Source: Cololabis saira (Eukaryota; Chordata; Actinopteri; Beloniformes; Belonidae). Taken from it: DNA of 64,000 bases. This document shows positions 34,047 to 46,260 of this stretch, in pieces. The notes under the pieces are model-generated. The model saw only the letters and a program-made list of their open reading frames with translations, searched no databases and was not told the origin of the DNA. The first letter of the stretch is position 1, and every line of letters starts with the position of its first letter. The DNA is taken from positions 1,222,501 through 1,286,500 of the forward strand of contig NC_084599.1 in assembly GCF_033807715.1 (NCBI RefSeq). Reading direction: 5' to 3'. The translations under genes and the position numbers were made by a program.

Positions 34047-34653
34047 CATGTTGTTGGGATTAAAGGGACAGCTCTACGTTGGTTTAAATCATATCTATCT
34101 GACAGGTTCCAGTTTGTTCATGTACATGAGGTTTCTTCAGAACAGTCAAGGGTCTGTTATGGTGTTCCGCAGGGTTCAGTGCTAGGGCCAATCTTAATCA
34201 GTTTATACATGCAGCCCTTGGGAAGTATAATCCAGAATCACGGCATACACTTTCATTGTTATGCTGATGATACGCAGCTCTATTTGTCTATGAAGCCGGA
34301 TGAAACAGAACTGTTAGTTAAACTTCAGGCATGTCTTAGGGACATCAAGGACTGGATGTCCAGAAATTTCTTGCTTCTAAATTCAGATAAAACAGAGGTT
34401 ATCATTCTTGGTCCAGAGCATTTTAGGAAGGGATTAGATGGTGTTGCGATGGCTTCCAGTGCAACTGTGAGAAACCTTGGTGTTGTTTTTGATCAGGATT
34501 TGTCGTTTAAACCATATGTTAATCAGGTTTTTAAAATAACATTTTTCCATCTCGGTAATATTGCTGTTTAGCAATAGGAGATTAGGAAAATCCTCTCGCA
34601 GAGTGATGCAGAAAAACTACTTCATGCGTTTGTATCTTATAGACTAGATTACT
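34047..34653 (+). pseudogene. L2 RT fragment 3 (catalytic palm)
   Basis: Corresponds to 61042-61613 of the reference copy. It contains GVPQ(G)SVLGPI, the catalytic block [13 protein letters not shown] and NSDKTEVIILGPEH. The 393-base frame at 34179-34571 is open, but the last part (from about 34560, GNIAV-stop) is frameshifted. Unlike the reference copy, it keeps the 22 bases after the YADD block that are deleted there. Confidence 0.85.
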
Positions 34654-34654
34654 A

Positions 34655-34807
34655 GTAAATTGGAAACAAAAATCCAGTTTATGTATCAACCATTTTAGGA
34701 ATCTTTTATCAGATCATATTAGTAGTGAGATAATGTCTGCCTCCACTGAACAACATTCGGCTGAATTGCACTCTCTGTGGTCCCCGTTTATTGGCTTCGT
34801 TACCTAG
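34655..34807 (+). pseudogene. C-terminal coding tail of the L1-like ORF2
   Basis: The frame VNWKQKSSLCINHF, LLSDHISSEIMSASTEQHSA, ELHSLWSPFIGFVT-stop runs from the 5' truncation point to TAG at 34805-34807. It looks like the extreme C terminus of a LINE ORF2, retained because truncation fell just upstream. No catalytic residue is in this part. Confidence 0.5.
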
Positions 34808-36070
34808 TGGGGGCGGGGGGGTGGTGATCTCGTAGCCCTTGGGGTTGGGGGTCGGCTTTGGGGGTCTTGGGCGCGGGCTTCGGGTGGCCCCTGGGGGGCG
34901 GTGGGGGGGGCCGCGGGGCCCTGTCCCTAGCCGGTGGGGGCCTTGGGGGCCTGTGGGGGGGGTTACCTCATGGCGGTGGGGGGGGGGTGGCTGGGGAGGG
35001 CTCGGGCGGGGGGCTGTGGCTGGGGCGTCTCCGGGCCTCCCGGGGGGGGGCGGGGCCGTGGGCGTGGGGGTCCCACCCGGAGGGCCCGGCCCTGCCTGGG
35101 TGGGGGGTGGCTGTCTGCGCTGGGGGGGCATTGCTGCCTTGGTCCTCCGTCGCTGGGCGGGGGCCAAGTGCCCCTGCGGATGTGGGGACTCCGGGACCCT
35201 TGGGGTGTCCGCCGGGGTGGCCTCGGGGGGGGGGTGGGGCCGGGTCCGGGGAGCGGGCCTCCCCTGACCGGGGGGTGCACGGGCGGGCGCGACGGCGAGG
35301 TGGCACCATTCCCAGGTATCTATGTCTTATGTTGTCAGTATGAATGGGAGGATGTTGGACCGTTTCCCCCTCCGTCTGGGGGCTCCGGCGGCGCCGGGGG
35401 CGCCCTTGGAGGTACGGTGGGGCCCTTGCCCGGCTCGGGGGGCCGGCCCCCGTCTACTGGACGGCCGGTGGGGGGACGCGGGTGTCTTATCAGGGCCGGC
35501 TTTGCTGGTCCTGCTTCCTGGCTTCGGCCTCCGCTCCCCCTCTTGCCCCCCCTACACGATTCATACGCACATAGGCGAAAGGCGGGGGGTCCGGGTCGTG
35601 GGGGGCACTGTCCCGCGGGGCCTGGCACTCCCCGCCTCACGGTTTTAACAGCAAAATAGACACTGCACATTCAACACTTAATAAATACATTTGACAAGGA
35701 CACGTAGTTCGGGAGGGGGGGGGGTCTGTGTCAATCGATACTTGGCCCTCCCTCCTCCCTGTTTTTATGGCATTAATCACATGCACTCAACACAAGGGGC
35801 GGGAGGGGGTCCCACATCACCCGCGTTCCCTCACCGGCCTGGGCCTGGGACGGGTGGGTCGGGTTACCCGGGCCTGGCGGGGCCCGCCGTGCAGCCTGGG
35901 GTGCCTTCTGGCGGTGCTGGATCCCCCCGGGGAGGGGGAAACGGTGCGTGATTGTATGTCTGTGTCGGTGGGAATGCGGTATGGAAGGGTCCTGCCATGG
36001 AGGATTTGAGCCTCCATTGGCAGGACATCAAAAACTTAATAATTTATCAATATTATTTTATACAAAGATG

Positions 36071-36152
<82 letters not shown>

Positions 36153-36770
36153 GTATTATTATTATTATTATGTATAGTATATTATATTATTATTAGTATA
36201 GGTATCGAATAGGTGAATGGATGAATGAATGGGATGCCTGGGTCTGGGGCCCTCCGTTGTCGGGCCTGCGCGGGTGTCGCCTTGTTGGGGGGTTCCCTCT
36301 CTCCGGGCCCGTCTCCGGTCCCCCCCGCTGCCTCTACGGCGGGGCGCCCCTCTGGTCTTGGAGGGCCACTTTCGTGGGGGACGGGTGCGCCTGCCCGCGT
36401 CGGCGGCCGGGGCGGCTCTGTCTCTCCGGGCAGGCTGGCCCCCTGCCGGGTGGGGGTCGTTGGCCTGAAGGGTGAGGGCCTCCTGGCCGCGTGTCCGGCC
36501 CGGACCGGGTGGCCGGGGATTGCCTGGGTCGCGGTCCGCCGCCGCGGGATCCCTGGCTGCTTCTTTCCGCGCCGTGGGGGCCCCGCCCGCGGGCCCCCTC
36601 GGCCGCCGCCGGGTGGGGGGGGGGCCTCGCAGGCGGTGGGTTGCCTCCCTCCTACTTCTCCCCTCTGTGGGGTTGCCGGTGGCCTGGGTTCCGGGCTCTT
36701 CCTTGTCGGCCTCTGGTCTCGCGGGTGGCGGGGTTGCTCCCCCCCCTCCCCCACTATAGATACACTTCAG
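34808..36770 (+). other. G-rich 3' UTR with many G-quadruplex-type runs
   Basis: G3-G10 runs are dense on the plus strand, for example around 34809-34990, 35040-35060, 35225-35245 and 36610-36625. Long overlapping frames on both strands (Gly/Arg-rich or Pro-rich) come from composition and share no domain. G-rich 3' UTR segments are known in L1 elements of vertebrates. Confidence 0.6.
36069..36180. repeat. (TTA)n microsatellite
   Basis: About 35 units, with a few tta-to-gta changes toward the end. Confidence 0.95.
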
Positions 36771-36788
36771 GTGGAGCTTTGTTTGGTT

Positions 36789-36792
<4 letters not shown>

Positions 36793-36874
<82 letters not shown>

Positions 36875-36901
36875 ACACACATATAGTCATTTAGTCACAT
36901 G

Positions 36902-36953
<52 letters not shown>

Positions 36954-36958
36954 CATGA
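36793..36958. repeat. (CA)n microsatellite, two blocks
   Basis: Two CA arrays (about 36793-36880 and 36903-36952) are separated by atatagtcatttagtcacat. Smaller CA runs follow to about 36985. Confidence 0.95.
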
Positions 36959-37419
36959 TCATATACATACACACACACACACATAGACATACACACTGGC
37001 TTGTTCACCTGCATGCTGGCTCTCTAGTTTTTGGGTTTAGGTAGCGGTAGCGATAGCTTAGCTCAGACTGCGATCAGATCTCAAGATTTAGGTCGATTGC
37101 TGTTCGTGTTTTGGATGGCTCCGTGCCGGTTTCGTGCTTTGTTTGTGGTTTTTTTGTTGCAGATTTCCAGTGCTTGACGTGTGTCTCCGTGTGTTCCTGC
37201 TTCCTGGATTGGCAGTGGATGTCGTCACCCCCCCCCCCCCCCCCACCCCCCCCCAAAAAAAAAAAAAAAAAAAACACTGGGTTTGTATGTGTATATTTAT
37301 GTATGTCTACGCATATGTGTGCGTATATATATGTATATATTACATATAGTAATAATGCACATATATACACTTTTGGTTTCTACCGTCATGGTATCAATCA
37401 ATAATATGTGTGCAGACAA

Positions 37420-37454
<35 letters not shown>

Positions 37455-37461
37455 GATTACT

Positions 37462-37855
37462 GTAATGTGTTATTAGCAGGATGTCCAAGTAATTTGCCCC
37501 CCCTCTGGTCATCCTGCTGCAGCTTCCACCTGCCTGCGCCACCGACCCGCCCCCCCTCCCCCGGTCGTCCCGCTGTTGCTTCCACCTGCCTGCTGTGTGC
37601 TGCTGACGTCCCCGACTCCCCCAGTCTGGCCCTTGGCCCCTTATGAGCCTGGTCCTGCTCAAGGTTTCTTCCCTCCTAAAGGGGAGTTTTTCTTGCCACT
37701 GTTTGGCTTAAGGTTTTTCTCCCACTATGAGAGTTTTTACCTGCCATTGTTTATGTAATAACTGCTCGGGGGTTTATGTTCTGGGTCTCTGGAAAGCGTC
37801 TAGAGACAACTTTTGTTGTATTAGACACTATACAAATAAAATTGAATTGAATTGA
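37462..37855 (+). pseudogene. L2 LINE 3' end, fragment 4
   Basis: Resumes gtaatgtgttattagcagga (RT thumb) for 35 bp. It then jumps by deletion to the pyrimidine-rich 3' UTR (cctgctcaaggtttcttccc) and ends with taaaattgaattgaattgag, the L2 terminus. Confidence 0.85.
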
Positions 37856-38665
37856 GAATAGGGACTATCAAATATCGACCAATCAGAAGAAGGGGTGGTG
37901 CTAATTTGCACCAATGAAGATCAAGTACTCAATACCGAGTCCGATAACACCACCCACGCCTCTCTATATCAAACCATTCAAAAGCTATGCCAGAAAGTAT
38001 CAGACTATCAGATATCGACCAATCAGACGAAGGGGTGGGGCTAGTTTGCAGCAATTATGGTCAAGGACTCAAAACTGAGTCCGATGACACTACCCACGAC
38101 TTTGTATGTCATACCATTCAAAGGTTATGGCAGAAAATAGGATCTATCAAATATTGACCAATCAGAAGAAGGGGCGGGCTAATCCAGGCCAATGAAGGTC
38201 AAGTACTCAATACCGAGTCTGATGACACCACCCACATGTCTTTATCACAACCCGTTCAAAAGTCATGGCAGAGAATAGGGACTATCAAATATTGACCAAT
38301 CAGAAAAGGGGCGGGACTAATTTGTGTACCAATTTTCGTGCATGTACGTCAAACCGTATTGTGGGGCTTGAGGCACAAACCTTTCTAGGGGGCGCTGTTG
38401 AGCCATTAGCCCACGCCCATTAATACAAACCATTAAATATAAAAAATTTTCGCCAGGCCTGGCTTGCATGCAAAATTTGGTGACTTTTGGGGCACGTCTA
38501 GGGGGAAAAAAGGCCCTCATTTTGTCAGAAGAAGGAAAAAAAACGAGAAAAAAAAAATTCCTACAGATACAATAGGGCCTTCGCACTGTCAGTGCTCGGG
38601 CCCTAATAATAAACGCTACAGATACAATAGGGTCCTCGCACCCTCAGTGCTCGGGCCCTAATTAG
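37856..38665 (-). repeat. repeat family A copy, inverse orientation
   Basis: Four ~125-bp tandem units carry actatcaaatatcgaccaat and gatgacaccacccac (inverse of the 127-bp unit at 22.3 kb). They are followed by gtcaaaccgtattgtggggc, gggggcgctgttgagcc, a poly-A run and the terminal gatacaatagggccttcgca, duplicated as ctacagatacaatagggtcc. Confidence 0.7.
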
Positions 38666-41140
38666 ATTTAGTGATTAAAAAACATAACACGCTAAGTATG
38701 TCTGTAATTAATGAATCGCAATTAACGCGCTAATTTGTCACCCCTAGTTTGAATATTTCTGAAGTCTGCCCTCTCTGATGTTTTTGATTTTCCTATCAGT
38801 TGTTAAAATATGACAGTTACTAGCTGTGTTGAGCATCTGAAGACCCCTTCACCACTGCCTCAGCTTCCTTTTTGACAAGGAAAACCCTGATAATGGTTTA
38901 AATTCTATCAAATTCTATCAAAATCTATGACAAAGAAGAAGCACAACTGTAAAGTAAACACAACTGAGAAATGCTGATGTCTTTTCTGGACACAATTTTA
39001 TTCTAAATGAACCGAGGTAATGTGGAAAACTGACTTCTTGTCGAACCCATGGACACCATTTCCACCAGATTACAGAAAAACTGGACCATCTGGTTTATCG
39101 CCGCTCAGTTTGAAAGCCTGCGTCACTGATGATATGGGGATTGGATTAGTACTTATGGAATGGGAAGCTGACACATCTGGAGAGGAAACATCAGTGCTAA
39201 AAGGAATATGTTTTAGAGCAACATATGCTTTTCTTTTCTTTCAGCTTGTCACATGTTTCTTCAGTGAAGATGTGTGATATTTACAAATTATTGCATTCAG
39301 GTTTTTATTGATGTTTTTCACAGTAACACATTGTCACAGTTGTGGTTGTATATCATAATTACACTTCAACCACACGTGTGTTCTGATGGAGCTTATAGAA
39401 GGATTGAGACTGTCCTATTTTAACCAGGTGTGTAACATTTGAATTCCTCTATAACAATGATACTGATATTATGATCCAGGGATTATAAGGACTCCTCCGC
39501 TGGCTCATGGAGGAGACTGTGACCATGACCACTGGCTGAAGGAGCCAGGTCCTCTGAGACTTTCAATAGGTATTTAAAAATGCCATGAATGTAGCAAGGA
39601 CAGTGAAATTGTGAAAAGAGGCCATCTGGCGTAACAACGGCTCACGGACGTTCGCAAAGGTTCATAAATGCTCCAGAGAGCTCCAGAGACCATCTGCAGT
39701 CAAATAAACCCCCTTTTGCAGTGTCAGGTGCACTTAGGAGAACCTTTTGCCTGCCAATTCCTGCCGTCGACACAGAAACAAGGATCGAGTTAATGGAAGT
39801 CGCAATCCAACTGCACTTGCGTAACGGTATTTAAACCCACTCAAGTGACTATCAGTAACATCCCTAAATAGTCATCACAACATATATTTGATGAGGGATC
39901 TTTGAAAATCCATTCCCTAAAGGTTTTCTATCATTTTGATTTCAAATATTTGGCTCCAACCACCATAACAGGGATGAATTCAGTCACATGAACAACAAAT
40001 ACCTTTATTTGTGCATACCATGGATCTGGATGTGCACCAACACTGATTGTGTCAGTGAGCGATAAACAACTGCCAAGCTTAGTTGGGCTTTATAGTTTAA
40101 CTCCTGAGTACCTGCTGCTGAGGGTTAAACTACATTGGCTGTGTCCTCAACGACCAGGAGAATAGATATTGTTAGTGCACTTGGCATGTGTATTCATGTG
40201 AATCTCAGTGCAGAAACATGAATACAGGGCCAAACAAATGCTTGTTGGTTTTCTTTCAATGATATATGATAATAGGCTGTGTGCCAGTATATTTCCTTTT
40301 TTTTTTTTGAGTCTCTGTCCCGTTTGTTTTCTGTTGCCATCAGAGGATTCAGCAGGAGCAGTGGATCAGTGACATTTCCTGACCTGATTGCAGGTCCAGA
40401 GCATCAAGCTTCACGCTCTCATAAACTGTCCTTAAGGCCTCGGTGCCTCTGGTTTTGCTCTCAGGGATCTTGCTGTGAAAGTGGTTTGTCGGCTGTAATA
40501 GGTTCATATTTTTGTGTAAGAAGGTAGCTGGTTGATGTGGTTGTAATTTGCAGCTCTAGCCATAAGCAACACCTGCTGCTGCACCGTCTCCTTCAACTGT
40601 GGACTTTATCTGTAGCCTACCACTGAGTAAGTTGTCTGTTCAAAGCATTTCGTGGGAATGATTGTTTGATTGAACAACACATATTGGCAGTTTAACAATT
40701 GATCCACTTAACAAAGGAACCTCAGTAGTGTGTAGAAAAACCATACACAGCCAAAACATCGTGGCTCCTCCCCCTCCTGCTGGTCACCAGCCTGGTCACA
40801 CTGCTGTGGGATGGAATCCCATTTATCTACCAGCATTTGTAGCATCAGCCAACATGGTTGTTGGTCACTCTGGCATGAACAGCACAAGTTGATCCCACTA
40901 GTGTTCACCCTCAGACTGTGGAGATGTGGGATCACCACTGGTTGCAGAATCTCATCTCTGCATCTCTCTGTGCTGAGATTGCTGCTAATGATGACAAACC
41001 TTGCTTTTCCAGTGAGAGAGACTCCGCCCCCCACCACTGAGTTTAGTATTTCATGTCAAATACAATATTCATGCCTGAATAATTATTCCTCATCTTTCAA
41101 ATGCATTTAATGTATCTGTCATCTTGATTTTATATCATAA
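38666..41140. other. no gene recognised
   Basis: About 2.5 kb, probably unique sequence. The start (38690-38755, aatcgcaattaacgcgctaa then gtcacccctag) may be an old hAT-type end. Short frames such as 39020-39277 and 40811-41110 have no recognisable domain or codon pattern, and I do not call them genes. Confidence 0.3.
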
Positions 41141-41560
41141 ATGTAGTGAGTAAGTTTTTTCTAGCTGCGCTTGGTGGACCACGTGTTCGGAACAAAGGAC
41201 GCGTGAGAAACCAAGACAAAAGGCTGGGTTTGTAGTTTCTTCTCCACCGGGGCCCCCCCGTCCAATCCAGCACCGGATTGGACGAGGAGACGAGCCTCCA
41301 GGACCACTCAACCACGGGAGAGACTAAACCACCACCTCTCCACCTATAGTATAAATGTTTACGTTAGCCATGCGGTTCGGGTCTTTTTATTGCATCTGGG
41401 GACAGTCAGTGTTTTATCACCTGAACCTGTTGGTGTAGGACCCGCAAGCTCACGATTCTGTACAATAAACGCTTGTGGTGAATTTTGATAAGATCACTTC
41501 CTTCTTCCAATTTTTGAACACGCAATCAGATTTTACTTTAAATACAATTCTGACAATTGC
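41141..41560 (+). other. possible solo LTR or promoter-bearing repeat
   Basis: Within 420 bp are a TATA-like tatagtataaatg (about 41343) and, about 120 bp later, a poly-A signal caataaacgc (about 41463), the spacing of an LTR. Clear TG/CA termini and a target duplication were not found. It could also be an unrelated promoter. Confidence 0.3.
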
Positions 41561-42229
41561 AGACGCGGTGAAGGGCAGTCATGGCAGTCATCCTGCCACT
41601 CAGGCACAACAGTTAATAGCAACAGGAAAATAAGGTGTTTGGCATAAGCAGAGAAGATCTGGTAAGTTTTTCATGGGCGCATGAAAATTTTCATTTTCAT
41701 GGGATGTTACTCATCCCACAAATACATGGTCCTGACAGATGTGACTCCATTAAAAGAGAAGTAAGCAGGCTTTCCAACAGTGTAAGCTTCATGCCAAGAA
41801 GCATTGTTACAACACAGAAAATATCTAACAAACACTATTTCCTTACTATTTGTAAGTTTATATATTTTTATATTTTCCCTTGGGGTAATAATAATATATT
41901 GGCCTTTTTTTACAGGTTAGACTCAAAATGCTCTAGTTTATGTTTTAATGTGTTAAACCTCAGCAGAGTTAACCACGTGATAACTGACCCCAGACAGTTA
42001 GAGGACCAAGGACAAAGTAACTGATATTGATTTTCTTCCTACAACTTGTGAAATACGTGCTTAACAGGACTAAAACAAAAACCAATAGTTTCACCACAAC
42101 CAAGACATATCCAAACAAGCATGTATGTTTACTTATCAACACATTTGAAAGGGAACTCTTAAATCTCAAATGGAAATATTTACTGATGTGTATATATCCA
42201 ATTTGCTCCTTAAAAGTCAATCAGAGTAG
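41561..42229. other. no gene recognised
   Basis: AT-rich sequence. The small frame at 41635-42024 has no recognisable domain. Confidence 0.3.
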
Positions 42230-42625
42230 TGGTCTTCCATGCTGGTCCTCGAGGCCAGTTCTGGCCATCCTGGCCAGTCGTGCCCTGCAGGTTTTAGACC
42301 AGGGGTGTCCATGTCAGTCCTGGAGGACCGCTGTCCTGCATGTATTAGATGTTTCCTTGTTTCCACACAGCTGATTCTAATTAATGCTCTACATCAGCTT
42401 GTCTTCAAGGTCTGCATAACTCTGTTAATGACACAGCCATGTCTGTCGGCGTGCGTTAAAGCATGGAAACATCTAAAACCTGCAGGACACCCCTGTTTTA
42501 GACGTTTCCCTGCTTTAACAGACCCTGATACAAACGACTGTGTCATTAACAGACTGGTGGAGACCTTGATGACATGCTGATGAGGACCATTAATTAGAAT
42601 CAGGTGTGATGATGCACGGAGACAC
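42230..42625. mobile_element. hAT-like MITE interrupted by a second MITE
   Basis: The outer element has ggtcctcgaggccagttctg on the left and gaggaccattaattagaatc toward the right. It is split at ttttagac by the inner MITE (42300-42495). Its inner text (gtttccctgctttaacagac) resembles the inserted element, so both belong to one broad family. Outer ends are not sharp. Confidence 0.55.
42300..42495. mobile_element. inner hAT-like MITE with perfect 8-bp duplication
   Basis: 196 bp from CAGGGGTGTCC to GGACACCCCTG, flanked by TTTTAGAC at 42292-42299 and 42496-42503. Non-coding. Confidence 0.85.
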
Positions 42626-43821
42626 CTGAAAGACCACTGACCACTGACCACTGCCTGTGGTCTTTCAGGGGCCGATGGACAGGAGCGCGGTATATACATG
42701 CAGGTATATCCGATAGAAGTGGAGGTGGATGAAAATTCTTTCCATCATGATCACGATACGCCAGGTCTTCGTAAGACACACAGATGCTGAGGAGTGACTG
42801 TCGATCATAGATCATTTAACTTTGCTGGTAACAAGTGTGGAAATCAGGACAAACACAGACAGAGATAACCGGGCTGAACGCAGCTGACGGCAGGAGAAGC
42901 TGCAAGGAGGTCATTTTGTTGATTGCTGTAAAATCCAGATTGGAACTTCTCAAAGATACTGCAAGATTTCATCAAGGAGACAAAAAAAAACGGCGAAGGA
43001 ACAGGATCTGAAAAGGACAAAGCTCTCAAGTGTGATCATGGATTAGATTCAGATTCAGATGACTTTATTAATCCATTTGGGAGGTTCCCTCAGGGAAATT
43101 GACATCTTCATCGCACACATCCTTGATCTTGGAACAGGTTTAGACGACTGATTTACTTCTGAATTGACATAATAGATATAGCTTTAATAATAAAATAAGT
43201 CAATCATTGAGAAAATCAGTTTAAATGAGTGTCTTAACTGACCATTTATTGTAGGTCTGTTGTTCTGCCTTCTGCTCGTAAACATTGTTTATTGTTACAT
43301 TTCTTTATTTCTGTATTAGGTGTCGGATTAGTATTGCACTTTGGTGGGGCAAATAACATATAAGGTGAAGAAGCAAATCTCTGTTGTAGGTTCATAAGTT
43401 TGGGATTTGTACTCAACTGACATCAGCTTACAGTATAAAGTTTAGAAATCCTGAAGCAATGAGGCAGGTGAAGTTCTGCAAAGGTCGAGAGTCAGTTTTT
43501 TACAAATACCTACTACTACTACTACTGTCATCTAGCAGATGCTTTTATCCACAAAAAAACACCACTTCACCCAGGGAGCAATTAGGGTTAAGGGCCTTGC
43601 TCAGGGCCCAAGGTTGGTTGTCATTCTGGGGCTTGGACCTTGGTCAAGTTCAAGTTCAAGTTGACCTTATTAGTATCCGTAGGTAGATTTGTTTTGCAGT
43701 AGATGGAAGAAGGCATCTCACACACAATCCTTACAGACATTTGACACAGGACAGATACAGGGAACAGGTTTAAGACAGCACAAGACAGACACGGCAGGTA
43801 CTGTAATAGAAAAATAACAAT
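42626..43821. other. mixed short repeats, no gene
   Basis: Includes a minus-strand retroposon tail at 43041-43140 (cagatgactttattaatcca and gggaggttccctcagggaaa) and a patch at 43500-43610 of a common fish repeat (catctagcagatgcttttat, aagggccttgctcagggccc). A further retroposon-like piece lies at 43640-43800. The rest is unassigned. Confidence 0.4.
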
Positions 43822-44119
43822 TCAATTCAATTCAATTCAATTTTATTTATATAGCGTCTAATACAACAGATGTTGTCTCTAGACGCTTTCCAGAGATCCA
43901 GAACATGAACATGAACATAAACATAAACATAAACCCCCGAGCAATTATTATATAAACAATGGCAGGTAAAAACTCCCTTAGTGGGAGAAAAGCCTTAAGC
44001 CAAACAGTGGCAAGGAAAAACTCCCCTTTAGGAGGGAAGAAACCTTGAGCAGGACCAGGATCATAAGGGGGGACCCTCCTGCCGAAGGCCAGACTGGGGG
44101 AGTCAGGGACGTCGACAGC

Positions 44120-44370
44120 ACACAGCAGGCAGGTGGAAGCAGCAGCGGGATGACCAGAGGTGGGGGGGGGGGCGTCAGCAGCACACAACAGTCATGTGGA
44201 AGCAGCAGCGGGATGACCAGAGGGGGAGGGGGCGTCAGCAGCACACAACAGTCATGTGGAAGGAGTAGCGGGATGACCAGAGGGGGGGGGGGGGGGTGCA
44301 GGCAGGCGGAAGCAGCAACAGCAGACATCCACGTAGGCAGGTGGAAGAAGCAATGGGATGACCAGAGGGG
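44120..44370. repeat. ~57-bp minisatellite in the L2 3' UTR
   Basis: Units containing agcagcacacaacagtcatg and agcgggatgaccagaggggg occur about four times with variable G runs. The L2 copy at 62.33-62.41 kb shows only a duplication of this unit. Confidence 0.8.
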
Positions 44371-44749
44371 GGGGAGGGCCGGGAACACAGGCCAGAACGC
44401 AGCTCCTGAGGCTCCGGCCTGCAAACATACACAAAAGAGAAAAAAGGGGGGCCGGCACAAGAAACTACAGGAACGATGGACAAAAATTGATAGCTAAGAG
44501 ATATTTATAATAAATAAAAATGGTAATGGAGAAGAGAGGCAGGGAAAAGGAGAGGAGAAGAAGGGTGAGAGGCACCGCCCAGCGGATCATGTCGGTGCCC
44601 CCCTGCAGCATAAGCCTATAGCAGCATATCTACCGCGAAGCTATATTTGAGACTAACTATTATAGTTTTGTTCTATAGCTGCAACTATGACTACTGACTC
44701 TAACACACTAAAGTTTACACTACCTAGAGATTTACCAACACCAGCTAGA

Positions 44750-44883
44750 GGTTTACTAAACAATAACTATAAGCTTTACTAAACAGAAAGGTTTTAAGTT
44801 TAGTTTTAAAGGTGGAGGTGGTGTCAGCCTCCTTAACCCAGATTGGAAGTTGGTTCCAAAGTAATGGTGCCTGATAGCAGAAC
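44750..44883 (-). pseudogene. C-terminal end of L2 RT
   Basis: The minus strand reads the same coding end as 61940-62054 (WNQLPIWVKEADTTSTFK). It is 5' truncated and has no catalytic residue. Confidence 0.7.
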
Positions 44884-45379
44884 GTATCTATCTATCAATC
44901 TATTCTACATTTCAGACACATGGTAATACTTTGTATGATGCACTTGTACTTTGAATGAACTCACTGTCTGAGTCTTTGAAATGCAATCATCTTATCATAT
45001 GCTCTCTGTTTGTTGTTTAACTTTAACTGAATCCAGGAAGAAACCACTGATCACCTAACCATTGTAATTTCTTTCTTGACTGTTTACAGACTTGATGACA
45101 TTTGGCATTACAACACATCCTATAGATTATTATACATTTACTTACACAATCTTTGTCTATAAAACACACCTACACCTTGGAGCAAACCATCAGTGTGCAA
45201 TTATACTTTGTTGTGATTGTATGTTGATCCCTTGCAAGGTTTTCATTAAATGGCATAAAGACCATTTGGTTATTTTGTCAGTCTTTATTTTCAGATTTCC
45301 ACCACAGTACTCACAATGCTCACTGAACAGGATACAAGTAAAAATTGCCCACAAGGCAAAGAACAATAAATAGAGGTAG
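44884..45379. other. no gene recognised
   Basis: AT-rich, with a short tatc run at 44886-44905. The frame at 45092-45373 has no recognisable domain. Confidence 0.3.
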
Positions 45380-46260
45380 AACCAAGGTCAGGGTTTCTAA
45401 TGAATAGACATACAGAAGCTAATGGCAGGATTGACCTCAGCAATAGATAAAATGTGATTTGTTTAAAAGAGAGACAGCAGCAGGGAAAAAGCTGTTCCTA
45501 TAGCGTGTGGTCCTAGTTCTTGGGATTATGAATCTGTGTTCCTGATGGCAGTAGCTGGAACTCACTAGCTATGGGATGGGAGGCATCGTTGGGAATGGAG
45601 CTGGAGCCGCTGCAACTGTTTAGCGTACAGCAACTCCAGGCCCTGTTGTGTTTCCCCAATCAACCGACCATTTAATGGTCTGGGTGAGTGAGCTCTTTTC
45701 TTTTAGGAGCAGGTTTCCAAACCATTATGCTAGTGAAAAAGTTAAAACAGATTCAATAAAAGCATGATAAAAAAGTGTCATCATGGTCCTATCAATTTGG
45801 AAACGGGACAACTTCCTCAGACAGAACAGCCACTGATGTCCCTTCCTGCTCACAGCTTTGCAGATATATTTATAGGACTGCACTTGTTCAATGACTTGTC
45901 CCTTAATCCTAACAGGTTCTGGGGTTTTGGCATTCTTCCTGAAATCAATTGCCTTGCCTTTGTTAGATTGAGCTGTAAGTATGAGTCTTCACACCACTTG
46001 ACAAAGTTGTCAACAACAGTTCCCTGCAGCAGGCTAACAATCACAGAGTCATCTGCATACTTATAAATGAGGTGGTTGTTAAAGGTGCTCTGACATATAG
46101 TAGTGTATAAGATGAATAACAAGGGTGAGAGCACACACCCTTGTGGTGAGCCTGTGGAGGAACACATTTTGTCAGATAAAAACCCATTAACTCTGACTCT
46201 CTGTGTCCTGTTTGTTAAAAAGTTTAAAATCCAGCCCACAAGATTTGTACTTAAGTTAAG
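45380..46260 (-). mobile_element. minus-strand LINE 3' half
   Basis: Reading the minus strand, an RT palm block (45850-46239) is followed by sequence to about 45380 that includes gagaagtgtgt-like LINE tail text without clear frame. Clade was not resolved; the RT style is like that of the LINE at the left end of the window. Confidence 0.6.
45850..46239 (-). pseudogene. LINE RT palm fragment
   Basis: The frame shows WILNFLTNRTQRVRVNG, SPQGCVLSPLLFILYT and YKYADDSVIVSLLQG, followed by FVKWCEDSYLQLNLTKAR. These are RT blocks 4 to 6, with the catalytic YADD present. The fragment is 130 codons and lacks the fingers and the endonuclease, so it is an incomplete polymerase. After SGRMPKPQN the sequence loses similarity. 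Confidence 0.75.

Larger units (their letters stand above)
34654..37452 (+). mobile_element. 5'-truncated L1-like LINE insertion with a G-rich 3' UTR
   Basis: Flanked by TAGATTACT (34645-34653 and 37453-37461) and ending in a 30-base poly-A, the hallmarks of target-primed insertion. It starts with the last ~50 codons of an ORF. A ~1.95-kb very G/C-rich 3' UTR follows, then (TTA)n and (CA)n arrays, a closing ~400-bp segment (ttgggtttaggtagcggtag ... gtgtgcagacaaggt) and the tail. The closing segment recurs as a separate insertion at 53985-54390, showing it is the conserved 3' end of a family. I infer an L1/Tx1-type LINE from the poly-A tail and coding end. Confidence 0.75.
43822..44883 (-). 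mobile_element. L2 LINE 3' end, minus strand
   Basis: Begins at the L2 terminus (caattcaattcaattcaatt, the complement of the aattg tail). It passes the 3' UTR blocks ctcctttaggagggaagaaa and gcaggaccaggatcataagg and reaches the RT C terminus near 44760-44883. It is 5' truncated at gcagaacg/tatctatc. Confidence 0.85.

Noticed and set aside
34709..36986. Long Gly/Arg-rich and Pro-rich frames on both strands
   Set aside because: They follow G-rich composition of a LINE 3' UTR, overlap in all frames and show no motif. The (CA)n part gives His-Thr repeats only.
38690..38755. Possible hAT end (cacccctag with aattaacgcgctaa)
   Set aside because: Only one end is visible, with no inverted partner or duplication in reach, so it was not called as an element.
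39020..39277. 85-codon frame, candidate exon
   Set aside because: Ends without a recognisable domain, no clear splice context, and length is within chance for AT-balanced DNA.
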